Below are positions 31,420 through 45,100 of a stretch of 64,000 bases of DNA, piece after piece. Both the position numbers and the translations under genes were made by a program. The notes under the pieces were generated by a model, which was given only the letters and a program-made list of their open reading frames with translations, ran no database searches and was not told the origin of the DNA. The stretch comes from Branchinecta lynchi. Its lineage: Eukaryota > Arthropoda > Branchiopoda > Anostraca > Branchinectidae. Position 1 is the stretch's first letter. Each line of letters opens with the position of its first letter. The stretch is from NCBI GenBank assembly GCA_023053575.1, contig JAKZAP010000011.1:1426001-1490000 (forward strand), written 5' to 3'.

Positions 31420-34400
31420 GTGAGTAGTCTAGATCTATTGCTTGACAAATATTCCTTTAGCCCAAGCTGGACTGCAAATCATATTTAATAAATCATATAG
31501 CCTCTTTTCAGGCATGGTGCTCAAATATCTAGCACCATGCCTTGGAGCTAGACATTCAGGCAGTGTAACTTGGATTTCATGCATTGTGCATGGATTTCAG
31601 TGTACAGTGCAAGCATGAAAAACACAGTTTCTGTCATCACAACTGAGCACCAGCTCAGACAAGGCTGAAAACACTACCGTGAAATAGAGAAATCAACAAT
31701 CCTTATCAAATTTGTCATAACAAAAACAACATTGCTTGGCTGATGACTGACGTGAAACCCTCATTTCCTTTTCTGCATAGTCAAGGGTTTTGCATGCAAA
31801 GTGTCCTGTGCCTCAGCTTCTTCTACCTAGCAGCCAACCAGAAATATTGGCTCTTGGGGCACTGTACATGGAAAATAGATAGAATGCTGTTAGGTTTTGC
31901 ATCTCTATCATCAGTCAAGCCCTTTTGTTTTTGTTGTGAAAAATTCGATAAGGATTGTTTTTTATTTCTCTAATTCATGGTAGCAATTTCAGCCCTGTCC
32001 GAGCTGGTGCTCAGTCGTGATGACAGAAACTGTGTTATTCATGCATGCACTGTATACTGAAATCCATGCACCATGCATGAAACCCAAGGTACAGTGCTTG
32101 AACGTCTAGCACCCAGGCATGGTGCTAGACATTTGAGCACCATGCCTGAAAAGGGGCTAGTGTACTAGACTGGGTTACATACCTAAATATGGTCTTCTTC
32201 CTGCCCTAGATCAACAGATACCTCATTTTGCTTACTATCGAACCTCATTTTCCAGTTTACAAAGTGTTAGAGCACTTCTAAGATACATAGAGTTTTTTGA
32301 AGGCCACTTCTCTTCTACTGGGTCTATCATATCCTTTTCCAGAAATTGGTGCTAGGTAGCATAGATGAGGCACGCTTTTCAATCTGTTAACTGGAGCAAT
32401 CATTTCCTTTAGATTGTTTGCCTTTTATTGTATTTATTTTGAGTGACTTTTTTTTTTTACTATGTTAAAAATTGTTATCTTAACTCACTAAACTCAAAAG
32501 AAAGACTATAAAAAGCAAACAATCTAAAGGAATTTGGAAGGAAAGAAAATTTAATTCCTAAAGGAAGAAAATTTAAAAGCTTACTTCATCCACTCTACCT
32601 AGTGGTGACTACCTGAGAAGGATAGAGTAACCTAGCTGCGACAACCTGTAAAAGGATTAAGTAACCTAGTGTCACCTGGAAAAGGATAGAATGAATGAAT
32701 GAATGAATTTTATGACGCACTGCCCAAGGGCGTAAGTGCAGTAAAAAAGATAAAGAAATATAAAATAATCGCAAAAAACTCAACAAATATTTTCCATAAA
32801 GGTTCACTAATTTAGAATCACGTTGATTGGATCATGGACAGGTAATTTTCCAAGAGTAAACCCACTAGGAAAGAAGTGGCCTCCACAAAACTCTCTTTAT
32901 CTTGGAAGTGCTCTAACATTTTGAAAATTGGGAAGTGATGTTGGATAGAAAGTGAAATCAGGTATCTTTGGATCTAGGACAGGAAGAAGACCCTATTTAG
33001 GTATGTAGCCAGTCGCACTTTAACCAAATTTCACAGGGGTACCATGCCCATATGTCCAGGCATGCCCAGACGTTGGGGCACCATGCCCAAAAATTGAGGA
33101 TTTGTGTATGACTGGTCAGCTGAATTTATTGTGAGAGATGTATTTCAGCCATTCTTGACAAGGGTCCTCTTCATACACAAGCTGCTCGAGTTTTTCATAA
33201 GTTCATTATCCAGCTTAGCCTTGAGTGGCTTGACCCTGGAGAGGATCCTTGACAAGAAGGGCCAAAATATAGCTCTTAAAAAATTCAGCTGATGTATCTG
33301 TTTTGCACTCTCTTTCTTGAATACTTGAAGGCATGAAATTAACATACTGGAGGGGTAACTGACCTCGTTTTTACACTACCTCGATTGTTGCCACAAAAAT
33401 GTTGAAATGAAATGTACATGCTGTCAGATGTCGAAAAATATTCATATTCTCTGCCATTTCTTTATTTTGAAGCTGCTTTGAAAAGGCATTTTCTGGCTAT
33501 TGACTTTATATTGGCTATTGACTTGGCTATTGACTTGGCTATTGATCAGCTATTGATCGGCTATTGGCTATTGACTTTAGCAGGTTGAACTTGAACTTAG
33601 TAACTCTACCTTTTTTCATCAGTCAATGGAGGAAAGGTTAGAATGAAGTGATCTTATTTGAAAAAAAAAAATGTTTAACTAGAAATATTGAAGCAATATT
33701 TATCCATCCAGTATGTAAACCATTGAATTAGCCTCAGGCTAGTATGTTTGTCATATTTTTAGGCTCCTTTATAAGCCAGATAGATTATTCTGAGGGAAGA
33801 CTTCTCTAGAAATTTAAAATCTTGTCTGAGGTTGGATACCCCTCCTGTACGCTGTGTTACATATTCAGATTGGCAGGAGAACTCCATATTATCTATTAGC
33901 CCAAGGCCCTAGGCCTGTGCTTGCCTTTTGTTGCATTGTTGCCCTTCTAAGTGAAGGAAAAATCAGTTGTAAAATTTCTTCTCATCTAGAAATTTGGTCT
34001 CATCTGGTCTGTATCCACTATTAAAGGATAGGTACCCAACCTTGAATTGAATAACCTGGAACGTAACTAGTGTCTTTGCACTCCTAGGGACTACAGTAGA
34101 GGTATGCTTATTTGAACAGTTACTTGAATGTGAACAGTACAGTTTTGGGCTAACTGATAGAATCAAGAGGTGTTTTCAGAGGCCCTTAATTACCTACTTT
34201 TGCGAACTGGTAGTAACTGTAGTCACAGCAAGTGCATGAAAATGGCAAAGTCCAGCTTAGATATCTTAAGAGGATATTAGGGGTTAGTGAGTCTCTTAGT
34301 GGTATTGTATTGAAAGGTGATCTAGGTTTGTTATCGCTTAGGTCGAATAGATTGGTTACTATGGTAAGTTTTTGGGAGAAAATTATTTCATTACCGCGAG

Positions 34401-36082
34401 TGAGGTTGCTTAAAGCAGCCTACCTGGAGGCGCTGTGCGATGAAGACCAGCAATTTGGCCTCATCAAATTAAGAACATTCTTAACAGATGCGGCATCTCT
34501 GAATTATGGAATGGTGGCGTTGGAACTTCTTTACAGTATAGTGACGTGTCGCGTAAGGTGGAGCAAATCCTTCGTGATCAGGAAATCCAGGATTGGCAGT
34601 GTCGGAAGGCTTAGTCGTTGTCTCTAAGGTTCTATGCGAAGGCAAAAGATGTTTGCCCTTAAAAAAAAAAGTTTATTTTAAAGCTGGGTTGTCGGGAGTA
34701 GGTTTAAAGCGGATGGTGAGTTTAGGGGGAGGGGGGATTAGCTATTAAGAAGAAAAGAAGGTTTATAGGAAAAAATAGGTTAAAGAATGGCCCTTACTTT
34801 TGCCCGATGTGTGGAAAGATGGATGAGGATGTGTTCCACTTTATGTGTGAACGTGAAGGATTGAGTGATTTAAGGGTCGAATTATTTGGGGTGGGAATTA
34901 CTAGGGAGGAATAGCTACTAGGAAAAATTCGAAGTACAAGTATGGGGTATAGCCTATCCGTAAGGTGGCTAGATTCCTCCGCGTTGGTTTGTCCCATAGA
35001 GAGCGATTTTTGTAGTTTGTTGTGTTTTCTTGTTTTGTTGCCATGACCCAAGGGTTTTTTCTTGCAATAAATTCATTCAAATAAGCATACCTCTACTATA
35101 GTTAGGACCTAACTTCCGAGAAGCAGAATCCCTAGAGTAAAAATCTAATCACACCGAGTAAGGACTTTAAAAGAAATTTGCTTTTTATCAATTTGGAGGT
35201 CATGTACATTTAAGGTTGGGAACCTCTCCTGTAGGTCTATTGATACTTACTGGCAGTTTACTGTCCAGTTACCAGCAGTCTTTATCCAGTGGCTTCATGA
35301 ATTATGGTGATTGTGCTCGACCTACCTGTGATAAATTCCTCTGCAACAGTAATACCCAAGTAAAGAAGTTCAGAAAAGCTTCTGCTGTAGTTTTACGCAG
35401 TTGGGCACCAGACCCTGTGTAGGAAAATTGGGTAATCAGAGATGACATTTCATCTTTTCAGTTCACTAGATCCTAGACATTACGTGGTTACTCAACTATC
35501 CTCCTCCCGGCTCCCCTTCGCTTATGTCAGAGAATCCTTGAAAAATCATTAGGAGTGTGCATAAATTCATTTTTTCAGGTTTACCTAAACTGTAGGAGAG
35601 CTTAAGGAAGATCATGCATGGCGTTTCGATGTATCAAGGATTTTTAACTTATTTGTTAAGCCTGTTCTGTATCAACATCTTTCAGGTGGTTGTCAGCGCT
35701 TTTGCCATTGTCTATGGAGACAGCAGGCAGCTCATTTTTGGCGCAGACAGTTTTGGAAATTTATGTGGAAGCAAGAATGCTAAATTGGACAGTATGTCAT
35801 TTACTGGCTTAGACATGACAGATAAACCGTAGGTGTCTGTACTGAGTTCCTCTTTGTCTGTACTTATTTTTCTTTTCATTTTATGTTTTTCTGTGATGCT
35901 GGAAATCTAAAAGAAGCCTTTGGTGACAGCTGAAAGACATCAGTTTAAAAACATACAGGATCCAATATTGTTTTCAGTCTGAACCGGTGTGGAAACCAAT
36001 GCAGTTTGAGGGTCCTCGTCAGGCTGTCAATCCTCTGGTTTAACTTTGGGGAAGGAAACAAACCTGTAATCACAGGCTGCTG

Positions 36083-36116
<34 letters not shown>

Positions 36117-39100
36117 CCGAGTACTATCTGTTACCTCATTCCCGTCCAATATGAATTGGCCCGGTGACTACGCTTCCACTTACCCTCAGTGACGCCAACG
36201 GTCTTACAAACAAAACTTTTCTTTAATTTTTTTGACCGACCTAACTAATTAGCGTCACCTACACTATCCTCTATCTCTGTTTTTCGTTTTTAAAATAATT
36301 TTTTTTACCCGTTTTATCTTTATTTAAAAAAAAAGAGATTATTATCCTTACTGCATCAAATCTTTTCTGAAATTCTACGTCTTTAAAAACAAATCATAAA
36401 AAAAACGCAACAAAAAGGGAATATTTATTTTAATAGCAGCTAAATCCGGAAAAAAAACGAAGTCCTAAACTACCAACCACCAAAAACAAAACCAAAAAAT
36501 GCATCTGCCGCGTTAAGGGTATCCTTCCAGTCTAGGAAACCCGCATTGCGGTGGTTCACTTTACAAAACAAAAGCAAAACGAACTTCCCAAACCACAGAC
36601 TAGGCTTTTTTCCGAAAAAAAACCCCAAAGAACAAACTTTTAAAAAACAGACAACGATCTCACAAAAATACTCATCACCAAATGTAACTTTACAAAAAAC
36701 AAACAGTTTCATGTGGTGAAGTAGGCTAAACTTAAAATTAAAACAAAACAAAACATTCCCCCCCCCCCAAAAAAAAACATCAATATTTATATACAATTAT
36801 CCCTTTAACTTTTAGCTGCTATTAAAAAACTAAAATAAACTTAGAAAAAACAACACAAAATTCTTTAAATATTTTCTTTAATCTTATTTAATTAACTTTC
36901 AACTACTTCTTCAATGCAATCAACATCAATTTCCCTGTTCAATTTTTCATTCCATTTCACAGGTCCTTTTACCACACCTTTGAACTTCTCTTTACTCAAA
37001 ACTATTGTCTTCTTTCTCATTTTCCACACATGCGTACATCCCCAAATCACTATCATCCTCATCGCTCTTTCCCTATTTTTTCCACATTCACTAATAAAAT
37101 TTAACTTCAAAATTTTCTTTTTACTTTCAACATCTTCAGCACGGATTCCCTGTCCTGTAAAAACTTCAAACACATAATTCATTACTTCCTGATTAAAACT
37201 ACACTATAAACTCGTGTGATAGTCCTTCTAAGACCACACAATCACACAGGCTGCACGATGGGCCCTCACTCCTCTTGAACCTGTCACGGCGAGGCAGAAT
37301 TGCATGTATCATCATGAACATGAACCTCTCGCTCGAACGTTAGACATGGCGTTTCTTCCAAGTTTGGTGAAAGCCATATCAAAATCAGTAAAGAGCTCTT
37401 TTCTTTACATGGAACTTTCTCTCTGTCTTCTTCAAAGGACACCCGAATGAAGAGTACCAAGTATCATCCCTATCTGTATGACGTCCGTTAACATTGCCTG
37501 CAGAAAACCCAATCCAAATACGAAATACCGTTTCCAAGCTATGATTTTTGCTCCATTTTGCATCTGTCCTTATTTCAGTACCGAGCAATTTTAGAAATGA
37601 ACAAATGTCTCCAATCAACCCTTTTTCTAGAATATTTTTTAACTAGATAAGCCCAAACGTATATCTAGAAGAAATTCCAATACGATCTGGCCAGCGCTGT
37701 ACAAGATTTGAATGAATTGCGCTTTTTGTCTTGGAGTCTGCATGTGCAAACCTCCGGAAACAATCATCCCTATTTTGAAAACGTCACGCTCAGGAGAAGA
37801 ATGCTCTCCGTGTCCATGTCTGTAAATGCAGTCTCCATGGTGTGTTCAAGTATGGTTTCATTGTTCAGGTGTCCTTTAAGGAATGCTTCAGTTATTTTCT
37901 TCCTTTGTTTACTTTCTATTCAGCTCCTACTGTAGTCCGCCAAAGCCTTGCCCAAGATTTGAAGGGAAGAAGAAGAGCTAGGGGTGTAGTGAGTGACTAC
38001 TGAAAACCAAACTCTCTCAGCAAAGGAGATGAAAACTAGAGCCTTGTTTTTGTTGCATGCTGCAGGTCTAAATCTCGGCTGATTCCGGACTGATTCTTTC
38101 TACATCCGTTTTTGCACTGCAGCGCTTCCGAGGAAGACGGCAGCGATTCTCGAGAATCATGGACTTGCTCCCCGACCAAGTCCGTGCTTCCCTGCAAGAT
38201 GCTGCAGCGCTGCCGCTTCAACCAAGAAGAAAGTGAATTAAAAAACACACATGATGCAAAAGCAAAGAAGTGCTACAGCAGCGATGCGGCAGCGCTATTG
38301 CAACAAAATCGAGGCTTAGATTATCCTAATTATAATAGGGAAAAGGCGGATTACCGTATTTACAGAGTACGCCATCAATTGGTAGTAGTGGTCACCCACC
38401 CACCCTGTAGTTTGAACAAAATACTACTGCTTAGGCGATATTTGTCGTTTTTGACAAGAGCATGCAAGGGGCAAGCTGCCTTTTCCCATGGCTCCAGTTG
38501 AATCATTCAATTCATTCAATATAATTTAAAAAACAGATAACGGACAAGCCGATGGGTTGTTTTTACGTAAAAACATAACGTCACAACAGAACAATCTACA
38601 AATATATTTGCGACATTTATACCAACGTCTTATGATAAATATGGTCAATAATATGCTAGACTACGATTAATAAAATACAAATAACCTAAAAATTAACGTT
38701 CAAAATCGCTCCGAGTTATATAAACGAACAAACGAGGGGACGAAACTCTGAGCATACCTTGTTCGCAAACCTACCACCGGTTCTAAACGAGGCACATGGT
38801 TGGCAGCTTGACGTGGAAGACGAATTCGGGAGGAGAGAAAATCAGGGGGGAGTATATCACGGTGAAATGGGTTTTGGACCATAGATGTACCGAACTTCAT
38901 ACAAAATTGAAGTCGGCGGCATGAAAGGGTATCTAAATTAAATTGATTTAGGAGCTGAATGTATGGGACTTTTGGAGCTTTAGATGTAACGAGCAACGCT
39001 CTATGCTTTATCCTCTCAAGCAAATCCGACTGTTCCTGGGTGAGACCAAAATGCCAAACCGGACATCCATATTCTAGGTTAGAACGGATAAAATAAATGT

Positions 39101-42100
39101 AAATGCGTTAGTAAATGGGGAGATGGAACACCGTAACGGGACAAAAGTTTAAGGTAGCTTATAGCCGGGTTAGCCTTTTTAAGCATACTCGCAACCTGTC
39201 TTTGCCACCTCAGATCCGAGGTTATGTATACTCCTAGCAGCTTCAGTTCGTTAACCTGACACGCATCTGGGAGTGGTGGGTTGAAAGATAGGGTACCTTG
39301 AAGGAAAGAAAGTGTTAAAATCACAGACTTGTTCATATTAACAACCATTTTGTCAGACTCTGCGTCCTCGATGATATCTTTCACTATGGTTGCAGAGCTA
39401 CTTTGGATATTTTTATAGCACTTATCCAGGACCAACAAGTGATCGACGTATTTCAGCCGGTCTGGTGAACTTCGGGCCAGCTCGTTGACCATAACAAGAA
39501 ACAACAATGGACCTAAAATAGTACCCTGAGGCACACCGCAAAAATATGGGAGGGAGTCAGAAAACGTTGATTTATATTTCGCCCGTTGGGTTCTATGCGA
39601 CAAAAAATCGCAATTATTTTCACAAGGAAAGGGTGAATATTAAATCTAAAACTAACTTCTTTAAAAGCACACTATGGCAGACCAGGTCAAATGCTTTCCT
39701 CAGGTCAATCGCAATCAAGTTGAGCCAACGTTCAGGGTCGTCCAGATGCTTGAGCATAGTGTCAAGTAAACTGACCAGGTAATGTGTGGTTGACGTCCTC
39801 GGCATGTTCCCAAATTGTTTAGGGTCCAGTATATAACCTTTTAACCAAGTAGCTACAAAACTTTCATAAACCTTGCTGAAAATAGGCGTCATCGTTATTG
39901 GTCGCACACCTGAAAAATCATTGGGGGAATCTCTTATGGGGTTAGGGGTAGCAAAACCGTTTTTCCATCCAGACGGATATTCCCCATTATAATATTAAAA
40001 ATATGAGTCAAAGGGGCACATAATGAATCTGGGAAAGCCTTTATAAGATCCACCGGTATATCAATAGGAGTAACACTAGTTCGCTTTAGTTTCTTTAATA
40101 TTTTCACTGTGTCCGATTCCGAAATCTCAGGGAATTCCGTAAAATCAGGAGCTGGACTTGGGATTTCTTCCTCGGGAAGAGGAGGTAGAGATTGGACGAT
40201 GTCGCTAGATGTGTATTTAGTTTATTTGCTGTCTTTTTTTCTTCTTCATCCAACCTGAAATTAATGACACTCTGGGACTTGCCAATCATACGTTTAATGT
40301 TTACATACCACTTTGCTAGGCTTCGTCTGAAAAAGTTGACTAACCTGATTATCATAATACTGCGACTCCGCCTTAAGAGTTATTTTCCTAATTCTATTTT
40401 AAGTTTATTCGCCTGTCCTTGCTTACCGTCACGAAAAAGCCGTCGCCTTTCCTTTACCAAATTCTTAACCTCCTCCGTAATGTAAGGTCGGTCTGATGAA
40501 AAGCGCCTTGTCTTTTTTTCAGGGAAGCAAGTTTGGTACGTATTAAACAAAAGGTCCTGAAAAACAGAAGCTTTTTCGCTAGTACTACTAGCAGAATACA
40601 ATTCCTTCCAGTCTTGTTTTTGAACCCATTCTCCAAACTTCAGTAGCCCGTTTTCAGAGATGGGTCTACTTGTTGTTTCTGTAGTCGTGTAATTTATTCT
40701 TATTTTATTTAACGGGTTCAATTCAAGTGTAAAGTGGTAGCTGCCTCCTAAAGGCGGACCAGCTACAGGGGCACAATAAAACTCATGCATGTTGGTGGAA
40801 ATTTTGTCCAAAAGGGTACCTCCTTTTGTTGTTGGATTCGTTACAACTTGCTTAAGATTAAAAGCCTTATTTACATAATCAAGTCTTAATTTATTTGCGT
40901 CACCAATCATAAACATCCCACAATTAGGAAATCTCCCGGACGTGTAATCAGCACTTAATTAACGATCACTGGCACTTTGACCAGGCGAATAGTAGTAGCA
41001 ACAGACATCAATTCTGGTGTATTTACGGGGGAGTCTTTTTGGCTTAACGAACGTCCAAACAATTTCGTCAAACTCACCAAGGCAAGAGACATCGATCATG
41101 GAAGCATTGAGTTTTTCATGGCAATAAATAAGCACACCTCCGCCTTTCTTTCCAAGTGGATGGTCATGCGGACGGAGTTTCAAAAAACTGTTATAATCAG
41201 GGGCGGATCCAGCCTTCCGTTCTAGGGGGGGGGGGGGGGCGATTCTTACCGAAAAGAGTGGGGGTAGTGTCCTTTTTTTCGGCCACAAGGCTGATTTTTT
41301 TCGCGTTTTAAGTGTCACTGTCGGTCTCTTATTTAACGAAAATGTTGTTTTCATATATTACAATAATGGTAAAAACTGTAATTGATCAACTGACAACTGT
41401 TTACAAGAAAAATTCAAGCTCCAGGCTCCACTTGTAAAAAGATTTTACAGTCTAGTTACAGTAGTTAGAACATGCGTTAATGCAGACTTCCGTAAGTGCA
41501 GTAAAACAAAACAAAAAATTACAGCCAGTCTAGGGGGGGGCGATCGCCCCTCTCGCCCCCCCTCTGGATCCGCCCCTGGTTATAATTCACCACTTTTAGC
41601 AAATCTGAATTCTGCAACAATGGCAGATTTCGTAACGTGGATTAAACTTTCCAGTTCAGCCACTTTATCAGGATTCAAACTTTCCGCGTTATCATGCTAC
41701 CAACATTACGCAGAACCCAGTTTCAGGATTCTGAGAGGACGGCCGGAGAGCTGACGATTTTGTTTTACCCTTTGGTAGGGGATGCTAAAATAACAGCACA
41801 AAAACTGTGAACATTTTTTAGATGGCGAATGGAGGCAGAGAGTTCTACAAAAAGTTAATTTTGTTATAGTTTTTTATTGGTTTCTTTTCTAATTTAGGTT
41901 TTTATTCTTCCTTGACACAAAGGACATCGAAAGATCCTTGAAGATATGTGTTAGCAGATGCCCGGAGAAGACACTGCAGTCTGATTATGACCTATATGAT
42001 TACTATGTTACAACTGGGACCAATGTCTGTCTGTAAGTTTTTATTCATCATGTTTGGTAGATTTGATCAATTTGAAACTCTGTTTGTGGCAATTTGCATT

Positions 42101-45100
42101 GTACCTCCCTTTATTAGTTGTCTTTTCCTGCATGATGGCGCTTTTTGAAAGTCAAATGCTCCTTGCTTTTGATCAGTGTAGCATTCAAGAATGAGTTTTA
42201 ATAGTTGTGTTTTTGCAGATACCATGGTATCTGTTACCGCGGTAACTGGTTCTGCAATTAGTCGTTTTTGAGTTATCTTGGTATCTGATACACGGTTCCT
42301 CTGCAAAAACGATTATTGGTGAAATAGCACTTTTTGAAGTCATCCCGAAAGAGAAACTGATATCCAGTTACATCACTAAGTGCTAAACTTCTTTCGCACC
42401 TATTTGACGAAATTTAATGAAAGTGAGATGAATTTTCAGATACCACGATCAGTTACCACGATCGGACCGCGGTATCTGAATATCAGAAACATGATAACTG
42501 GCCGGATACCACGATAACTGCAAAAACGCCTTTTGACCCTGGTATCATACCACGATAACTGCAAAAACGACTTTCGACCGTGGTATCAGATACCATGGTA
42601 TCTGGAAAAACTCAACTAGTGTTCAAGAATCAAGTAACGTGGACGCACACACTGTCCCATTTTCGTAGTCAGGTGCGGTTTTTCTCTTTTGCTACGTATT
42701 TTAGGCGTATCACCTGCATATTTCAGTCCGAAAATTTCGGTCCGATGTGAGTAGAAAATATTCTACTCTTTATCTAAGCGAGTTTTGAACGCGAGGAAAA
42801 CTCGTCTTCTGTATCCAGAATTACTACAAACAGTTATTATTAAGTAAAATGGGAAAATTGGCATGACGCAAATTTTGCATGCGACATCTAATGGACTGTC
42901 GGTCTGTGTCGCTTACTTCACGGGTTTGGTCATCAGAATGCACATGGTGCCGTCGAGTATCACTTGGTTGAATCCTACTGATGGGTCCTTAAGACAGAAC
43001 TGTCTTACTGGGAACTTCGTTAGACTCCTTGACCTCATTGAAATAAGGTAAATGGGAAAACCATCGTCAAGAAGCATCGTTAATTTTTGGGATTGAGCAA
43101 AAGACAAATTTTGATTTATTTTTGTATTTATTTAGCGGACTTCTACTTTAGAAAATAGACAAGCAGACTTGGAAGTGACAAGTGTCAACTATACTTTATT
43201 ACGCATTATGTTTCTTCCATGTAGCACTTTGGCCCCTGACAGAAATTTGCTACGGTACAGGAGGGTGGTTTGCAACCACTTTATTATGTCAGAATCTGTG
43301 GTGGTTATTGGGTTATCCATGGTGGATATTATCCTAGTCCGAGCCTGTGTTTCATGCCAAACCAGAGAATTACTTTATGATTTGTTTTGTTTAAGGGAAG
43401 AGTGATGTGGCAGAGTCCCTTTCTATCATTGATTGATAACTCTTCAGGCCTTTTAGTACAGTGTTGAATTAGTATTAAAGTTCAGTGGGCACATACTACC
43501 CCAATCCCACTCTGTAACAACCTAGGAACAATGCTTACCCCCTAGCTCAGCAGCATTTTCAGCAGTTTCCTCTCTGTGATATTTAAAAGCGTAACATTTT
43601 GGGCCAGTACATGCTCAATTCACTAGCTTGGACAAAGATAAAAGTGATGTTTCTTATAACACTTAGCAGATCTTTATTTTATGCATAAATCAGCTTGTAT
43701 AATTCAGATTTGAATAGGCTATTTGTTTTTGAATGATTTTTGTAGCTATGTTATTTTTTATAAACTTATTGCATATTCTGGTACATTTTATAAAGCAAGT
43801 TAATCAAGCTTCACAACACTATTCCACAAAGAAAACTTTTAATAGGCACTTTAAAACATGGAACTTCTGATGAATACAATCAGGTAAACTGCATCTGCGG
43901 CTTGACTTTGGTGACATCTCAAATATATCCTTTTCTATCAAGCATTGCTGGGAATTTTTGAATTTCCTGCCACGATATCCCAGCTCCTAAGATTTGGATC
44001 GCCGAAATGCCTGAGAGGTAAAGACGAGGGATAACCAGAAAACGGTCGATTTTCGTAGCGCCTTCTAAAGGAAGTCGGAAATGTTAATATGCGAAGCATT
44101 TAATACAAAATAAAGCATTAGAAGTATCCATTGTGCTTTAAATCTCGCCTCCGAAGTTAAACATCGTTCGCTCGCTGAGCCTTTAGGCCACGCCTCCATA
44201 TCTGTCCTTTATTTCAGATTTTATTCATCTTCTGTTTCAGGTATTCGCATGAGTTTATCCCTGCTCAGTATTTACCTGGGAGCAGTAAGAACCAAACTTC
44301 AGAGCTTGTTGCACTTCAGACACACGGTCCTCTAGGGCCTTGCCCTAGTCTCCCTGTTTATGAGAGGTGAGTCATCAAGTTCGTGTGATTTTATTATTTC
44401 TAGACCCCCCCCCCCCCCCCGTCTTAGCCCTCGAACTGTGCAAGAACTTCCGATCATGCATGTTCCGATAATCTCGAACGAGTGCTTTTCCGACCCAGCT
44501 CCCGCTATAGATGTATTTCTTCGTCATTACTAGAAAGCCAAGTTTGCTAAAAAAAAAAAAAAAAAAAAAAAAATCCTTGAATTTTCCTATAATGCTCCTG
44601 TTGTTCCTTTTGCTAAATTCGTCCGACATCCCCCCCGCCCTCCCCCGGGAAAAGAAGCAATTATCTCACTGAAAAGTTTGGAGAACAATCGTCTGTGGCT
44701 TTACATAAATTCAAGTACAAAATGGAAGACATTTTCCATACACACGGATTTTTTTTTTTTTTTTTTTTTATACAATTATAAACCTTTTTTTCTACGAATC
44801 ATAACCTCTACTTATAAAGACTCTAATCCCAACACAAAATTCTACAAATAAAAACGAAACAAACACCACCAGTCCCCCGCAAGCTACAAATACACACTGA
44901 AATCCATAATTGCTAATTCCTGTATTTAGTTCAATCTCTAGCCTACTCCGAATTTTAATACAAACATAAAAACTTCCAATCTGCCCCTAAACCATTTTTC
45001 TTTTATTTTCTACCTCGGATGTGTGTGATCTTTCGTTGTACTTGATTATTATGTTTGCAGTTTCGTTGTTTCCTTTACTATGTCGTTTGCTTAAACGGGT

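Larger units (their letters stand above)
38500..41705 (-). mobile_element. Dead CR1/L2-like LINE, interrupted by a hAT MITE
   Basis: Read right to left. The endonuclease starts near 41700 (NAESLNPDKVAELESLIHV) and continues after the MITE (HPLGKKGGGVLIYCHE). 40916-40380 reads DANKLRLDYVNKAFNLKQVV to RPYITEEVKNLVKERRRLFR. The RT spans about 39960-39079 (RPITMTPIFSKVYE, IDLRKAFDLVCH, GVPQGTILGPLLF, LKYVDHLLVLD) and the C-terminus lies at 39023-38700. The catalytic Tyr-x-Asp-Asp reads Tyr-Val-Asp-His, and the frame breaks several times. The tail near 38500-38530 contains TTGAATGAATTGAATG. It sits in intron 2, antisense to the host gene. Confidence 0.85.

Noticed and set aside
33104..33345. Opposite-strand frames of 62 and 66 codons
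   Set aside because: They lie in dispersed repeat J and are not kept in the copy at 2925-3045.
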